From contig NZ_LMEW01000034.1 in the NCBI RefSeq assembly GCF_001426525.1, positions 484,767-521,874 on the forward strand: a DNA stretch of 37,108 nucleotides, in the 5' to 3' direction. The position numbers and the translations under genes were made by a program. Shown piece after piece: positions 1 to 9,093 of this stretch. The number at the start of each line of letters is the position of its first letter. Positions within the stretch are counted from its first letter, which is position 1. This DNA is from Massilia sp. Root133 (GTDB lineage: Bacteria > Pseudomonadota > Gammaproteobacteria > Burkholderiales > Burkholderiaceae_D). The notes under the pieces were generated by a model. It was given only the letters and a program-made list of their open reading frames with translations, did not search any database and was not told the DNA's origin.

Positions 1-405
1 ATCGGCGACATCGAACTGATGGTCTCGATCTGGCGCCGCCTGGGCGACCGCTTCAGCTACCTGGGCGGCCTGCCGACCGCGGAAGTCTACGCCGCGGCGT
101 ATAAAGCGCTGGGTGTACCCGTGTACTCGTCGGCCGTCTTCAACTTCATGCCGCAACTGGCGATGGATTTCTACCACGCGATCGCCAAGGACGACCACGC
201 GACGACGAACCGCCTGCTGGACGAATTCTTTCTGCCCTACCTGGCGATCCGCAACCGCAAGGCCGGCTACGCCGTGTCGATCGTGAAGGCCGGCGCCCGC
301 CTCGTCGGCCACGACGGCGGCCCGGTGCGCGCGCCGCTGACCGACCTGACGGAAGAAGAACACGCCATGCTGGATCAACTGATCAAGAAGCAGAACGTGC
401 GCTGA
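1..405 (+). CDS. kdgD: 5-dehydro-4-deoxyglucarate dehydratase, C-terminal part (cut by window edge)
   Basis: The reading frame is open from the first base and gives 134 residues to a TGA stop; the start lies outside the window. The sequence matches my memory of the C-terminal third of 5-dehydro-4-deoxyglucarate dehydratase, a DHDPS/NAL-family lyase. That enzyme dehydrates and decarboxylates 5-dehydro-4-deoxy-D-glucarate to 2,5-dioxopentanoate (alpha-ketoglutarate semialdehyde) in glucarate, galactarate and galacturonate catabolism. Supporting blocks are GDRFSYLGGLPTAEV, VPVYSSAVFNF and the C-terminal GPVRAPLTDLTEEE. The Schiff-base lysine should lie upstream of the window. The stop codon abuts the stop of the convergent GH2 gene (TGATCA). 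The aldehyde dehydrogenase at 11246-12691 could oxidise its product, but the two are not adjacent. Confidence 0.85.
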   Translation: MGDIELMVSIWRRLGDRFSYLGGLPTAEVYAAAYKALGVPVYSSAVFNFMPQLAMDFYHAIAKDDHATTNRLLDEFFLPYLAIRNRKAGYAVSIVKAGARLVGHDGGPVRAPLTDLTEEEHAMLDQLIKKQNVR

Positions 406-2997
406 TCACCAGAAGGTCGCCGGCGTCCCCATGATGACGACGTCGGCGATGCGGCACGTACCACCCGTCAGGCGCAGCCGCAGGCGCCGTCCCGTGACGG
501 CGCGCACGGGCACGTCGATCGTGTCGGCCGCCGCCGGCACGTCGGCCAGCACCTGCCACACGCCACCCGCATCCTGCGCTTGCGCCGTCACGCCGCAACG
601 CCCGTCCGGCGCGAACCGCACGGCCAGCCGGCGGTAATTCACGATGCGCTCGGGGTCGATGGCGATCCACGGCGCGGCGTCGTCCGCCGCCGGGGCCCAC
701 CACGTGGCGGCGTCGCCGTCGTTGGCCAGCGACGGCGCATGGCCGGCCGCGCTCGAACTGGCCTGCGTAGGATTCTTCAGGCCGAACGCCTGCTCCGCCC
801 CCACTTCCATCTTGCGCTGCACGTATGGCCGGTCGGCCGCCAGCGGCGTCACGCCGTCCACGAAGGCCGGACCATCCACCGTTTCCACCGTCAGCACGCC
901 CTCGGCGAGGCCGGGCGACGTCGCGCGGATGCGTGTCGTGCCGCGCTGCCAGCTGCGCATGGCGATGGCCGCCCGGCCGTCGCGGATCGGGATGTCGCCA
1001 TCCGGCGTGAACGCGATGCCGCGCCCGGTCGGCAGCTCGCCCGGCCCCGCTTCCAGCGCCAGCCGCACGGGCGGGCTGTTGGACAGCGCCTTGCCGGCCG
1101 CGTCGACGACCGTCACGACCAGCTGCACGTCGTCCGTGCCGTCCGCGTGGCGGATCACGGGGCTGCTGGCCGTCACCCGCAGGGCGGCCGGCTGGCCCGG
1201 CTGCGGCCACGCGGGCGGCGCGATGCCGCGGTAGGCGTTGCGGTACCAGTACCAGCTGCGCTTCGGCAGCCGCGCATAATCGACGAGGCCCATCGAGCCG
1301 AACTTGCCCGCGATCGAACCGTGGTCGAACCCGGCCCACACGGCCTCTCCCGCGCGCCACGGGAAGCGCCACGACGCCGGCTCGCCCGCCTTCGCGCCCG
1401 GCGTGCGTTCGATGTCGCCCCAGCCCGGGTCGTATTCGCCCGGCCGGTCCGAGATGGTCGAGCCGTACTCCGCGACGAAGTTGGCGATGCCGGGATTCGG
1501 GAACAGCACGGCGCCGTCGCCGTTGTAGCCGGCGATGTCGCCGATGCGGTCGATGTCGCCCCGCTGTGCGCCGTCGACGGCCGCCGGCCGCGTGGGATCG
1601 AGCCTGTGCGACAGCGCCACCTCGTCCGCCAGCAGCTTGCGCACGGCCGGCAGCGTGTCCTTGTCGGTGAAGAAGACCTCGTTGTCCATGCCCCACGCCA
1701 CGACCGACGGATGGTTGCGGTTGATGCGGATGAGTTCCGCCAGCTGCTGCTTGACGCTGTCCTCGAACGCGGCCTGGTGTTCGGCTTCGGGCGGATAGGC
1801 GGACCGGCTCCACGGACTCTTCATGCCGGCCGTGCCCCAGAACGGCGCCTCCGGCAGGAACAGCATGCCGATCCGATCGGTCGCTTCGGCGAAATGCGGG
1901 TCGTGCGGATAGTGCGAGCCGCGGATGAAATCGAAGCCGGCATCCTTCATCAGCTGCACGTCGCGGTCGATGGCGGCATTCGTCACGGCGTCGCCCCATC
2001 CGGCCTGGTCCTGGTGCACGTTGGCGCCGCGGAAGTAGCGGTGCTCGCCGTTGAGAAAAAAGCCCTGGTCGGCCGTCCACCGGATGGTGCGGAAGCCGAA
2101 CGACGTCTCGAAGCGGTCGCGCGGGCGCCCCGCCACGGCGAGGGTCGTGACGGCGCGGTACAGCGTGGGCGTCTCGGGACTCCACAGCTTGAGGCCCGAC
2201 AGCCGCGCGGACTGCTGCGCGACGTCCAGCGTCCGCCCCGGCGGCACGCGGACGGCCGCATCGGGCAGCACGGCCACGGTGGCGCCGCGGGCGTCGGCGA
2301 TGCGGGTGCGCACCCTCACCTTGACCGGTTTGCGGCCGTCGTTGCGCACCTCCGTCGCCACGCGCACGGCGCCGCTGCGGCCCGCCAGGCCCGGCGTCGT
2401 GACGGTGGTGCCGGTCCAGGGGACGTGCACGTCGTCCGTCGTCACGAGCCAGACGTCGCGGTAGATGCCGCCGCTGAAGATATGTTCGCCTGCGCGCGGG
2501 GCGAGCGTGGGGTCCCAGGTGTTGTCGACGCGGACGGCGATCACGTTGCGCCCCGGGTGCAAGGCGCTCGTGAGATCGACGGGAAAGCCGGTATAGCCGC
2601 CGCGGTGGCGCGCGATCTTGCGGCCGTTCGCGTACACCTCGGCCGTCTGGAACGCGGCTTCGAATTCGAGCGTCCAGCGGCGCCCGGCGGTCACTTGCGG
2701 CAGCACGAGATCCTTGCGGTACCAGCCGTAGCCGACGTACACCTCGGGCGCCTGGAAGTAAGGCGCGCTGAAACTGTGCGGGAGACCCACGGCCTGCCAG
2801 TCGCCGTCGTCGAAGTCGGCCTTCTCGGCGCCGCCGATGTCGCCCAGGTGGAAGCGCCAGCCGGCGTTGAAATTCTGCCGCTGGCGCGCGGTGGGTGCTT
2901 CGGCCGGGGTTGCGGCATGGACCACGCCGGTCAATATGGCAAGCGCGATGGCGGCGCGGGTCGCCAGGCGTGTCAGGGTCGCCGTCTGCGAACGCAT
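406..2997 (-). CDS. Secreted glycoside hydrolase family 2 protein (beta-galactosidase-like)
   Basis: The product has 863 residues. The start at 2997 follows a GGAG ribosome site 7 bases upstream and begins an arginine-containing signal peptide (about residues 1-28, ending VVHA); an upstream in-frame ATG at 3051 lacks this. Order of parts: GH2 sugar-binding jelly roll (about 38-190), Ig-like domain (about 195-305), TIM barrel (about 308-600), a further beta domain, and a C-terminal discoidin/F5-8C-like domain (about 730-863). The acid/base is probably Glu440 in GMDNE and the nucleophile Glu510 in AEYGS, both standard GH2 positions. It probably removes beta-linked galactose or a related sugar from plant glycans in the periplasm or outside the cell. 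Exact specificity (galactosidase, glucuronidase, mannosidase) cannot be read off. GH29 lies 86 bp upstream on the same strand, so co-transcription is likely. Confidence 0.85.
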   Translation of the reverse strand: MRSQTATLTRLATRAAIALAILTGVVHAATPAEAPTARQRQNFNAGWRFHLGDIGGAEKADFDDGDWQAVGLPHSFSAPYFQAPEVYVGYGWYRKDLVLPQVTAGRRWTLEFEAAFQTAEVYANGRKIARHRGGYTGFPVDLTSALHPGRNVIAVRVDNTWDPTLAPRAGEHIFSGGIYRDVWLVTTDDVHVPWTGTTVTTPGLAGRSGAVRVATEVRNDGRKPVKVRVRTRIADARGATVAVLPDAAVRVPPGRTLDVAQQSARLSGLKLWSPETPTLYRAVTTLAVAGRPRDRFETSFGFRTIRWTADQGFFLNGEHRYFRGANVHQDQAGWGDAVTNAAIDRDVQLMKDAGFDFIRGSHYPHDPHFAEATDRIGMLFLPEAPFWGTAGMKSPWSRSAYPPEAEHQAAFEDSVKQQLAELIRINRNHPSVVAWGMDNEVFFTDKDTLPAVRKLLADEVALSHRLDPTRPAAVDGAQRGDIDRIGDIAGYNGDGAVLFPNPGIANFVAEYGSTISDRPGEYDPGWGDIERTPGAKAGEPASWRFPWRAGEAVWAGFDHGSIAGKFGSMGLVDYARLPKRSWYWYRNAYRGIAPPAWPQPGQPAALRVTASSPVIRHADGTDDVQLVVTVVDAAGKALSNSPPVRLALEAGPGELPTGRGIAFTPDGDIPIRDGRAAIAMRSWQRGTTRIRATSPGLAEGVLTVETVDGPAFVDGVTPLAADRPYVQRKMEVGAEQAFGLKNPTQASSSAAGHAPSLANDGDAATWWAPAADDAAPWIAIDPERIVNYRRLAVRFAPDGRCGVTAQAQDAGGVWQVLADVPAAADTIDVPVRAVTGRRLRLRLTGGTCRIADVVIMGTPATFW

Positions 2998-3083
2998 TCG
3001 TGCTCCAGGTAGAAAATCATCATTGTGCGGATGCCCGGCCCACCCGGGCAATGGTGAAATCCACCGGAGCGGCGAACGTTTTT

Positions 3084-4496
3084 TCAGCGCACGGGCGCGA
3101 GCCCTTCGGCGGACGCATCCAGTTGCAGGGCCACCACAGTGTCCATGTCGTCACGCGCGGCGGCCGGCACCGAAATCTCGATGCCGCGCGCGGATTGCTC
3201 GACCTTCGCCGCGCCGCCGCCCAGCACGGACGCGCGCACGACGCGGGCCGGGATCGCCGGCAGCGCGAGCTTGTCGCCCGGCCAGTTCAGCACGTGGACA
3301 TAGACCGTGTTGCCGCGGCGCGTGGAGGCGCCCCAGTTGCCCGGCAGGAACGGCCCGCCGCGGGTGCCGTAGATGCTGTCGCCGTGCTTGCCCAGCCACG
3401 CGCCGATCTCGCGCAGGCGCTGGGCCTGCGCCGGGTCGATGCGGCCGTCGGGGTCGGGCCCCACGTTGAGCAGCAGGTTGCCGTCGCGGCCCGCCACGTT
3501 CGCCAGCAGCTGGATGTAGTGCTTCAGGGGCTTCGGCTGCATGTTCGGCTGGTAGCCCCAGGCGCCGGCGATCGTCGTGCACAGCTCCCACGGATGCTGG
3601 TCGTCGTAGTCGCCCAGCGCGCCGTCGCCCTCGCGCGAATGGAAGTCTTCCTTCATGTCCGCGCGGCCGTTGATGACGACGTTCGGCTGCAGGCGGCGCA
3701 ACATCGTGTGCACCTTGTCGTGCTGCCAGTCGAAGCCGCCGCCGTAATGCTTGCCGGGCGCGCGCTTCTGCCACTGCGCGGCGGACCAGTCGCCGCCGAA
3801 GCTCAGCCAGTCGGTCTCGCCGCCGTCGAACCACAGCACGTCGAGCTTGCCGTAGTTGGACAGCAGTTTTTCCATCTGGCGGTGGTACTGGGCCCGCATC
3901 GCTTCCGCGCTGTCCCGGTACAGGTCGGGGAAGAAGTAGCCCGGGTAGCGCCAGTCCAGCGGCGAGTAATACAGCCCCACGCCCATGCCGGCCTTGCGCG
4001 CGGCCTTCACGTAGTCCGCGACGAAATCGCGCTGCGCGGCCGTCTTCGTGCTCGAGAACGGATTGTCGCCGTCGTCGAACATCGCAAAGCCGTCGTGGTG
4101 GCGCGACGTGAACACCATGTATTTCATGCCCGCGGACTTCGCCAGCTGCGCCCACCCGTCGGGGTCGAAGTGGCGCGGCTTGAACTGGCCGGCCAGCTTC
4201 GCATATTCGTTCACCGGGGTTTGTTCCATGAATTGCGCCCACTCGCCGCGGCCGGGGATGGCGTACAGGCCCCAGTGGATGAACATGCCGAAGCGGGCCT
4301 GGCGCCACCAGGCGATGCGGGCGGCCGCGTCGCCGTCGGCGGCCGGCGCTCCGGCGGCCGGCGCTCCGGCGGCCGGCGCCCCGGCGGGGGGCGTCTGTGC
4401 GGACGCCGCGCCCGGCAGCGCGCATGCGGCGGCGGCCAGCAACAGGCCGGCCAGGGCGCGACGGCGGCGGCCGTGCGCGGGGATGAATGGCTTCAC
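3084..4496 (-). CDS. Secreted GH29 alpha-L-fucosidase
   Basis: The product has 470 residues and should hydrolyse terminal alpha-L-fucose. I place the start at a GTG at 4496 because GGAG sits 5 bases upstream and a signal peptide follows (RRRR, then a hydrophobic stretch, ending about residue 33 at GAASA). The open frame runs much further upstream, but that part only mirrors the TonB receptor gene. Family blocks: ARFGMFIHWGLYAIPGRGEW, FTSRHHDGFAMFD, and VLWFDGG with Asp224 as the expected nucleophile; NLLLNVGPDPDG follows. A short low-complexity linker with three GAPAA repeats (about residues 39-53) sits between signal peptide and catalytic domain. It is followed by the GH2 gene and divergent from a TonB receptor. 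A LacI-type operator in the shared upstream region suggests sugar control. Confidence 0.9.
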   Translation of the reverse strand: MKPFIPAHGRRRRALAGLLLAAAACALPGAASAQTPPAGAPAAGAPAAGAPAADGDAAARIAWWRQARFGMFIHWGLYAIPGRGEWAQFMEQTPVNEYAKLAGQFKPRHFDPDGWAQLAKSAGMKYMVFTSRHHDGFAMFDDGDNPFSSTKTAAQRDFVADYVKAARKAGMGVGLYYSPLDWRYPGYFFPDLYRDSAEAMRAQYHRQMEKLLSNYGKLDVLWFDGGETDWLSFGGDWSAAQWQKRAPGKHYGGGFDWQHDKVHTMLRRLQPNVVINGRADMKEDFHSREGDGALGDYDDQHPWELCTTIAGAWGYQPNMQPKPLKHYIQLLANVAGRDGNLLLNVGPDPDGRIDPAQAQRLREIGAWLGKHGDSIYGTRGGPFLPGNWGASTRRGNTVYVHVLNWPGDKLALPAIPARVVRASVLGGGAAKVEQSARGIEISVPAAARDDMDTVVALQLDASAEGLAPVR

Positions 4497-4603
4497 AGTG
4501 TCTCCGTTGGATTTTTCCGGATTGTCCGAGTTGCGGCGCATCTCCGCAATCATCAAATCACTTTTCGCCGTTATGAAAAATGTCGAACCGGCGCACGGCA
4601 CGA

Positions 4604-4617
4604 TGGTATCGTTAACA
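4604..4617. promoter_or_regulatory. LacI-type operator, site A (GH29 / TonB receptor)
   Basis: TGGTATCGTTAACA matches the palindrome TGTTATCGATAACA at 12 of 14 positions and has the central CG typical of LacI-family operators. It lies between the divergent GH29 and TonB receptor genes. A possible -10 box TACAAT for the receptor lies at 4633-4638, which would put the operator over the -35 region. Related sites occur at 29360-29373 and 30033-30046. The match is seen in the sequence; the regulator is inferred. Confidence 0.55.
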
Positions 4618-4670
4618 AATCGATTTCTGCAATACAATCTTGCGAATTCGACTAAATGTGTCCTGTTACC

Positions 4671-6599
4671 ATGCCCAGTTCCACATTGTTTCCCGCCGCC
4701 GTCCGGGTCTCTGCCCTCCTCGCCACCCTGCTCGCCGCGCCGGCGGCCGTGGCCATCGTCCCCGCGCAGAACGACGATATCGCGGAACTGAGCCTCGAAG
4801 AACTGGCCAACATCCAGGTCACGTCCGTGTCGAAACGGTCGGAATCGCTGTCCGACGCGGCGGCCTCCATCTTCGTCATCACGGGCAACGACATCCGCCG
4901 CGCGGGCGCCGCGTCGCTGCCGGAAGCGCTGCGGCTCGCGCCGAACCTGCAGGTGGCGCGCGTCGATGCGCGTAATTACGCGGTCACGGCGCGCGGCTTT
5001 TCCAGCCCGTTCGAAAACAAGCTGCTCGTGCTGATCGACGGCCGCACCGTGTACTCTCCCTTGTTTTCCGGCGTGTTCTGGGACGTGCAGGACGTGGTGC
5101 TGGACGATGTCGAGCGCATCGAAGTGATCAGCGGCCCGGGCGCGACCTTGTGGGGTGCGAATGCCGTCAACGGCGTCATCAACATCATCACGAAATCGTC
5201 CGCCGCCACCCAGGGCGCGCTGCTGGCGACGACCCTCGGCAAGGATGCGCGCGACGGCGCCGTGCGCTACGGCGGCCGGCTGGGTGGCGACGGCCACTAC
5301 CGCGCTTACGCGAAGCATGCCGAAAACGACGACACGCACACGGCGACGGGCGCCACCTCGCAGACGGGCTGGCACCGCGACCAGGCCGGGTTCCGCACCG
5401 ATTGGGGCGATGGCCTCACGGTCCAGGGTGACGTCTACGATGCCCGGCTGCGCCAGGCGAATACGCGCGACATCAGGGTCGCCGGCGCGAACCTGCTGGG
5501 GCGCGCGGCGCGCACGTTCGCGGACGGCTCGTCGGCCACCCTCCAGCTGTACTGGGACCACACGGAGCGCGACCAGCCGAACGCCTTCCACGAACGCCTC
5601 GACACGTTCGACCTGCAACTGCAGCACGCCGTGCACGTCGACGGCAACCACCACGTCGTGTGGGGCGGCGGCTACCGCCTGGGCCACGACCGCGTCGAGA
5701 ACGGCCCCGCGTTCGGCTTCCTGCCCGGGACGCTGAACCTGCGCTGGGCGAACCTGTTCGCGCAGGACGAGATCACGCTGCGCGACAACCTGCGCGTGAT
5801 GGCCGGCCTGAAAATCGAGGACAACAATTACACGGGCGCCGAAGTGCTGCCCACCTTGCGCCTCGCGTGGAATCCGCGGCCGGCTTCCCTCGTGTGGACG
5901 TCGCTCTCGCGCGCCGTGCGGGCGCCGTCGCGCATCGACCGCGATTTGTACAGCCCCATCCGGCCGCCCGTCGTGAACGGCGTGCCGCAGTATGGCGTGG
6001 CGGGCGGTCCCGGGTTCGAATCGGAGACGGCCAAGGTGTTCGAACTGGGCTACCGCGGCCGGCCCTCGGCGTCCCTGTCGTATTCGACCACGTTGTTCTT
6101 CAGCCGCTACGACCGGCTGCGCACGCTGGAGCCGAATCCGTCCGGCCCGGGTTCCGTGTTCGAGAACCGGGCGGACGGCCTCACGCGCGGCATCGAAGCG
6201 TGGGCCACGTGGCAGGCGGCGGATGCGTGGCGCCTGTCCGGCGGCGGCGTCGTGCAGCGCGTCGGCACGACCCTGGAACCCGGCAGCCGCGACCTGTCGG
6301 GAGCGACGGGCCTGTTCACGAGCGACCCGACGCATTACTGGCAAGTGCGCTCCTCGTACGACATCGGCGCCGGCCAGGAATGCGACGTCACGCTGCGCCA
6401 CGTGGGCGCGCTGCCGCGCCCGAGCGTGCCCGCGTACACGGCCGTCGATGCGCGCTGGGGCTGGCGCATCCGCCGCGGCCTCGAACTGTCGATCATCGCC
6501 CAGAACGTTTTCGATCCGCGCCATGCGGAATTCGGGGCGCCGGCCACGCGCAGCGAATACGAGCGCGCGCTCGCCGTGCGGGTCGTGTGGACGCCCTGA
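4671..6599 (+). CDS. TonB-dependent outer-membrane receptor
   Basis: The product has 642 residues. Order of parts: signal peptide (about 1-28), a short SLEELANIQVTSVSKR lead-in, a plug domain (about 45-165: DAAASIFVITGNDIRRAG, VTARGFSSPFENKLLVLIDG, VERIEVISGPGATLWGANAVNG) and a beta barrel ending in a short aromatic-rich strand (AVRVVWTP). It should import a ligand across the outer membrane using TonB energy; the ligand cannot be read from the sequence. The divergent fucosidase and the shared LacI-type operator suggest an oligosaccharide, but receptors of this type also take up metals or cobamides. An in-frame ATG at 4656 is an alternative start; neither has a clear ribosome site, and I prefer 4671 because it begins the signal peptide directly. 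Confidence 0.88.
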   Translation: MPSSTLFPAAVRVSALLATLLAAPAAVAIVPAQNDDIAELSLEELANIQVTSVSKRSESLSDAAASIFVITGNDIRRAGAASLPEALRLAPNLQVARVDARNYAVTARGFSSPFENKLLVLIDGRTVYSPLFSGVFWDVQDVVLDDVERIEVISGPGATLWGANAVNGVINIITKSSAATQGALLATTLGKDARDGAVRYGGRLGGDGHYRAYAKHAENDDTHTATGATSQTGWHRDQAGFRTDWGDGLTVQGDVYDARLRQANTRDIRVAGANLLGRAARTFADGSSATLQLYWDHTERDQPNAFHERLDTFDLQLQHAVHVDGNHHVVWGGGYRLGHDRVENGPAFGFLPGTLNLRWANLFAQDEITLRDNLRVMAGLKIEDNNYTGAEVLPTLRLAWNPRPASLVWTSLSRAVRAPSRIDRDLYSPIRPPVVNGVPQYGVAGGPGFESETAKVFELGYRGRPSASLSYSTTLFFSRYDRLRTLEPNPSGPGSVFENRADGLTRGIEAWATWQAADAWRLSGGGVVQRVGTTLEPGSRDLSGATGLFTSDPTHYWQVRSSYDIGAGQECDVTLRHVGALPRPSVPAYTAVDARWGWRIRRGLELSIIAQNVFDPRHAEFGAPATRSEYERALAVRVVWTP

Positions 6600-6616
6600 C
6601 GCCAGCCGGCGTCAGG
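6595..6616. terminator. Bidirectional hairpin between TonB receptor and histidine kinase genes
   Basis: CCTGACGCC (6595-6603) and GGCGTCAGG (6608-6616) form a perfect 9-bp stem with the 4-base loop AGCC. The stop codons of both convergent genes lie inside the stem (TGA at 6597-6599, TCA at 6612-6614). There is no strong T-run, so termination by this hairpin alone is uncertain. Confidence 0.5.
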
Positions 6617-7943
6617 ACGGAAACCGCAGGCTGAACACGGTGCGCCCGCCCGGCACGCTGTCGACTTCCGCCGTGCCCCCGTGCAGGCGCATGATGGCGC
6701 GCACGATCGACAGCCCCAGGCCGACCGAACTCCCCGCGCCGCGCGCCGCGTCGGCTCGGTAATAGCGTTCGAACACGCGCTCGAGGTGCTCGGGCGCGAT
6801 GCCGTCGCCGCTGTTTTCCACCGACAGCGTGACCCACTGGCCGTCGCTCGCCGCACCCAGGTTGACGGCGCCGCCCCGCGGCGTATGCGCGATCGCGTTC
6901 GACACGAGGTTGTTGACGGCGCGCCGCAGCAGCACCGGGTCCGCGTGAACCTGCAGGCCGGCGACGTCGCCGAGGCCGAACCGGATGCCCTTGTCCTCGG
7001 CCAGCATCTCGAAATATTCACGGATGTGCTCCAGTTCCGCGCGCACGTCGAGCGCGGTGCTCGCCAGCGCCAGCTGGGCGTTGTCGGCGCGCGCCAGGAA
7101 CAGCGTGTTCTCGATCATGCGCGCCAGCCGCTCGTATTCCTCGAGGTTGGACGCCAGCAGGGCCTCGTACTCGTCCGCCGTGCGCACGCGCGCGAGCGCG
7201 ACCTGGGTCTGCATCATCAGCGCGTTCACGGGCGTGCGCAGGTCGTGCGCGAGGTCGGCCGCGAAGCCCGACAGGCGCTGGACGCCCTCTTCCAGCCGGT
7301 CGAGCATCGCATTGAACGCGACGGCCAGCGCGCGCAGCTCGGCCGGCAGCTCGGCGGCGGGCATGCGCACCGCGAGGCGCTGGGCGTGGATGGCGTCGGC
7401 GCGGGCGATCACGCCGTACAACGGACGCAGGCCCCGCTTCACGGCCGCGAACCCGAGGGCCGCCGCGACGAGCGTGCCCGCCACGAGGGCGCCCAGCAGG
7501 TCGAGCGCATAACGGCGCAGGATCGCGAGCCGGTCGGAGCGCGTGCGCACGAGCGTCACCTGCAGCGGCGCCGCGGCATCGCCGGCCAGCACGGTGACGA
7601 CGCGCCGGGAGCCCCGAGCATCGTCGCGCGCGGCGATGTCCGCGAGGCCCGGATCGCGCCCCAGCGGCACGGCGGACACGCTGGCGTCCGCCGCGCTCAC
7701 CTGCAGGGTGACGCCGTCCTGGCCGATGGCGCGCGCCAGCAGCGCGGGATCGCGCGTCGGCAATGCGCCCAGCAGCTGGCGCGCCAGCACTGCCTTGTTG
7801 AGCAGGTCCGCATCGTCGCGCCGGCCCATCTGGTGCGCCAGCGTCTGGTACAGATAGGCGCCGACCGCGACGAACACGGCGGCGGCGATCGCGGCGAACA
7901 GCAGGCCCAGACGCAGCGCGATGGACATCGGTCGCGCCGTCAC
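6612..7943 (-). CDS. Sensor histidine kinase, CusS-like (heavy-metal type)
   Basis: The product has 443 residues from a GTG start at 7943, whose GTGA overlaps the TGA of the response regulator gene by 4 bp, pointing to translational coupling. An ATG at 7928 is an alternative. Parts: membrane helix 1 (about 8-32), periplasmic sensor region (33-145), helix 2 (about 146-168), HAMP (about 170-222), H-box AADLAHDLRTPVN with phospho-accepting His233, N-box NNLVSNAIAHTP (about 344-355), and nucleotide-binding boxes ENSGDGI and SVGLGLSIV. The layout resembles CusS/IrlS/CopS kinases, which sense periplasmic copper, silver or other metals. The neighbouring czcE-like gene supports a metal signal, but the periplasmic region gives no direct ligand clue. 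Confidence 0.88.
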   Translation of the reverse strand: MTARPMSIALRLGLLFAAIAAAVFVAVGAYLYQTLAHQMGRRDDADLLNKAVLARQLLGALPTRDPALLARAIGQDGVTLQVSAADASVSAVPLGRDPGLADIAARDDARGSRRVVTVLAGDAAAPLQVTLVRTRSDRLAILRRYALDLLGALVAGTLVAAALGFAAVKRGLRPLYGVIARADAIHAQRLAVRMPAAELPAELRALAVAFNAMLDRLEEGVQRLSGFAADLAHDLRTPVNALMMQTQVALARVRTADEYEALLASNLEEYERLARMIENTLFLARADNAQLALASTALDVRAELEHIREYFEMLAEDKGIRFGLGDVAGLQVHADPVLLRRAVNNLVSNAIAHTPRGGAVNLGAASDGQWVTLSVENSGDGIAPEHLERVFERYYRADAARGAGSSVGLGLSIVRAIMRLHGGTAEVDSVPGGRTVFSLRFPS

Positions 7944-8611
7944 TCGCGTTCTTCCATCAGGTAGCCCATGCCGCGCACCGTGTGGATCAGTTTGACCGGG
8001 TACGGATCGTCGACCTTCGTGCGCAGGCGGCGGATGGCGACGTCGACGACGTTCGTGTCCGAATCGAAGTTCATGTCCCACACCTGCGACGAAATCAGCG
8101 AGCGTGACAGCACCTCGCCCTGGCGCCGCGCCAGCAGCACGAGCAGCGCGTGCTCCTTCGGCGTGAGGTCGATGCGCTTGCCGGCGCGCGTGACGCGGTG
8201 GCGGCGCAGGTCGATCTCGAGGTCGGCCACGGCCAGGATGTCGGGCTCGCGCGTGGGCGCGCGCCGCAGCAGCGTGCGCACGCGCGCCAGCAACTCGGCG
8301 AACGCGAACGGCTTCACGAGATAGTCGTCCGCGCCGAGCTCCAGGCCGCGCACGCGGTCGGCCACGTCGTCGCGCGCCGTCAGGTACAGCACCGGTGTTT
8401 CCTTGTGCTCGCGCAGCCTGGACAGCACCGTCCAGCCGTCCATCGCCGGCAGCATCACGTCGAGCACGACGAGGTCGTAGTCGTGCTCCAGCGCCAGGTG
8501 CAGGCCGTCCGGTCCGGTGCGCGCGAGGTCGGCGTTGAAGCCGGACTCGCGCAAGCCCTTGTGCAGGTAGTCGCCCGTCTTGGGCTCGTCTTCGACGATC
8601 AATATGCGCAT
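7940..8611 (-). CDS. OmpR/CusR-family response regulator
   Basis: The product has 223 residues. The start at 8611 has an excellent ribosome site (GGAGG, 4 bases upstream). The receiver domain covers about residues 1-115: acidic pocket ED at 7-8, phospho-accepting Asp51 in LVVLDVMLP, and the LVKPF lysine near 102. The C-terminal winged-helix DNA-binding domain (about 125-222) carries LTPKEHALLVLLARRQGEV and ends TVRGMGYLME. It is probably the DNA-binding partner of the kinase encoded just downstream. It is divergent from the czcE-like operon, and an 11-bp-spaced TGTCAT direct repeat in the gap is a likely binding site. Confidence 0.92.
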   Translation of the reverse strand: MRILIVEDEPKTGDYLHKGLRESGFNADLARTGPDGLHLALEHDYDLVVLDVMLPAMDGWTVLSRLREHKETPVLYLTARDDVADRVRGLELGADDYLVKPFAFAELLARVRTLLRRAPTREPDILAVADLEIDLRRHRVTRAGKRIDLTPKEHALLVLLARRQGEVLSRSLISSQVWDMNFDSDTNVVDVAIRRLRTKVDDPYPVKLIHTVRGMGYLMEERE

Positions 8612-8676
8612 GCTTCCTCCTGCGGACATTGTGCCGCAATTCCGGGCCGCGCTGGATGACAGGTGCGCCATCCGGC

Positions 8677-8693
8677 TGTCATCGAATTGTCAT
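8677..8693. promoter_or_regulatory. TGTCAT direct repeat, probable response-regulator binding site
   Basis: TGTCAT occurs at 8677-8682 and 8688-8693, an 11-bp period that puts both copies on one DNA face as OmpR-family regulators require. An inverted third copy (ATGACA) lies at 8656-8661. The known E. coli CusR box also contains TGACA and TTGTCA elements. The position between the regulator gene and the czcE-like operon fits control of both. Binding by this regulator is inferred. Confidence 0.5.
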
Positions 8694-8762
8694 TCAGGAG
8701 TCACCCTCGCGTCAGCGGCCCTTTTGCACAATGCGTCCATCCCAACCACGAAGGAGAACCGC

Positions 8763-9089
8763 ATGACCAAGCTGACCCGCACCCTCGCCCTGTCCGTCCT
8801 CGTCCTCGCCGCCGGCACGGCCGGCGCCATGCCGCGCCCGATGGATGCCGGCCGCGTCATCATGAGCGACACGGCCGACCGCGACGTCGCCGTCGACGCC
8901 TCGACCCGCTGGGTCAACGTCACCAACGGCCAGACGGTGCGCTTCAATGTCGGCGGCCAGCGCTTCACGTTCGTGTTCGACGCATGGCCCAGCACGGATT
9001 CCATCCCGCTGTCGGCCATCGCACCGAAGGGCGTGACCGTGCCGGACGTGCGGGTCTACATCGCCCCCAACCCGCTGTACCAGGACTGA
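8763..9089 (+). CDS. CzcE-family periplasmic metal-binding protein
   Basis: The product has 108 residues. The start at 8763 is preceded by AAGGAGA. It has a signal peptide (about 1-22, ending AGA) and one compact domain with the CzcE-type pattern: TRWVNVTNGQTVRFNVGG, FTFVFDAW and a C-terminal VRVYIAPNPLYQD. CzcE proteins of Cupriavidus are periplasmic and bind copper and other metals. This copy has few histidines and only the initiator, signal and AM methionines as soft ligands near the N terminus, so the metal site is not obvious. It is the first gene of a probable operon with the DUF305 and YVTN genes, divergent from the two-component system. Confidence 0.75.
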   Translation: MTKLTRTLALSVLVLAAGTAGAMPRPMDAGRVIMSDTADRDVAVDASTRWVNVTNGQTVRFNVGGQRFTFVFDAWPSTDSIPLSAIAPKGVTVPDVRVYIAPNPLYQD

Positions 9090-9093
9090 TGCC

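Noticed and set aside
580..3012. An 810-codon open frame opposite GH2
   Set aside because: It is Arg/His/Ala-rich with no motif and overlaps the well-supported GH2 gene completely.
4342..4383. Tandem 15-bp repeat in the fucosidase gene
   Set aside because: It encodes the GAPAA linker repeats after the signal peptide and is a normal low-complexity linker, not a separate element.
4497..6524. Extension of the fucosidase frame upstream to 6524, giving a 1146-residue protein
   Set aside because: The added part is antisense to the TonB receptor gene and has no family features. The GTG at 4496 has a ribosome site and starts a signal peptide.
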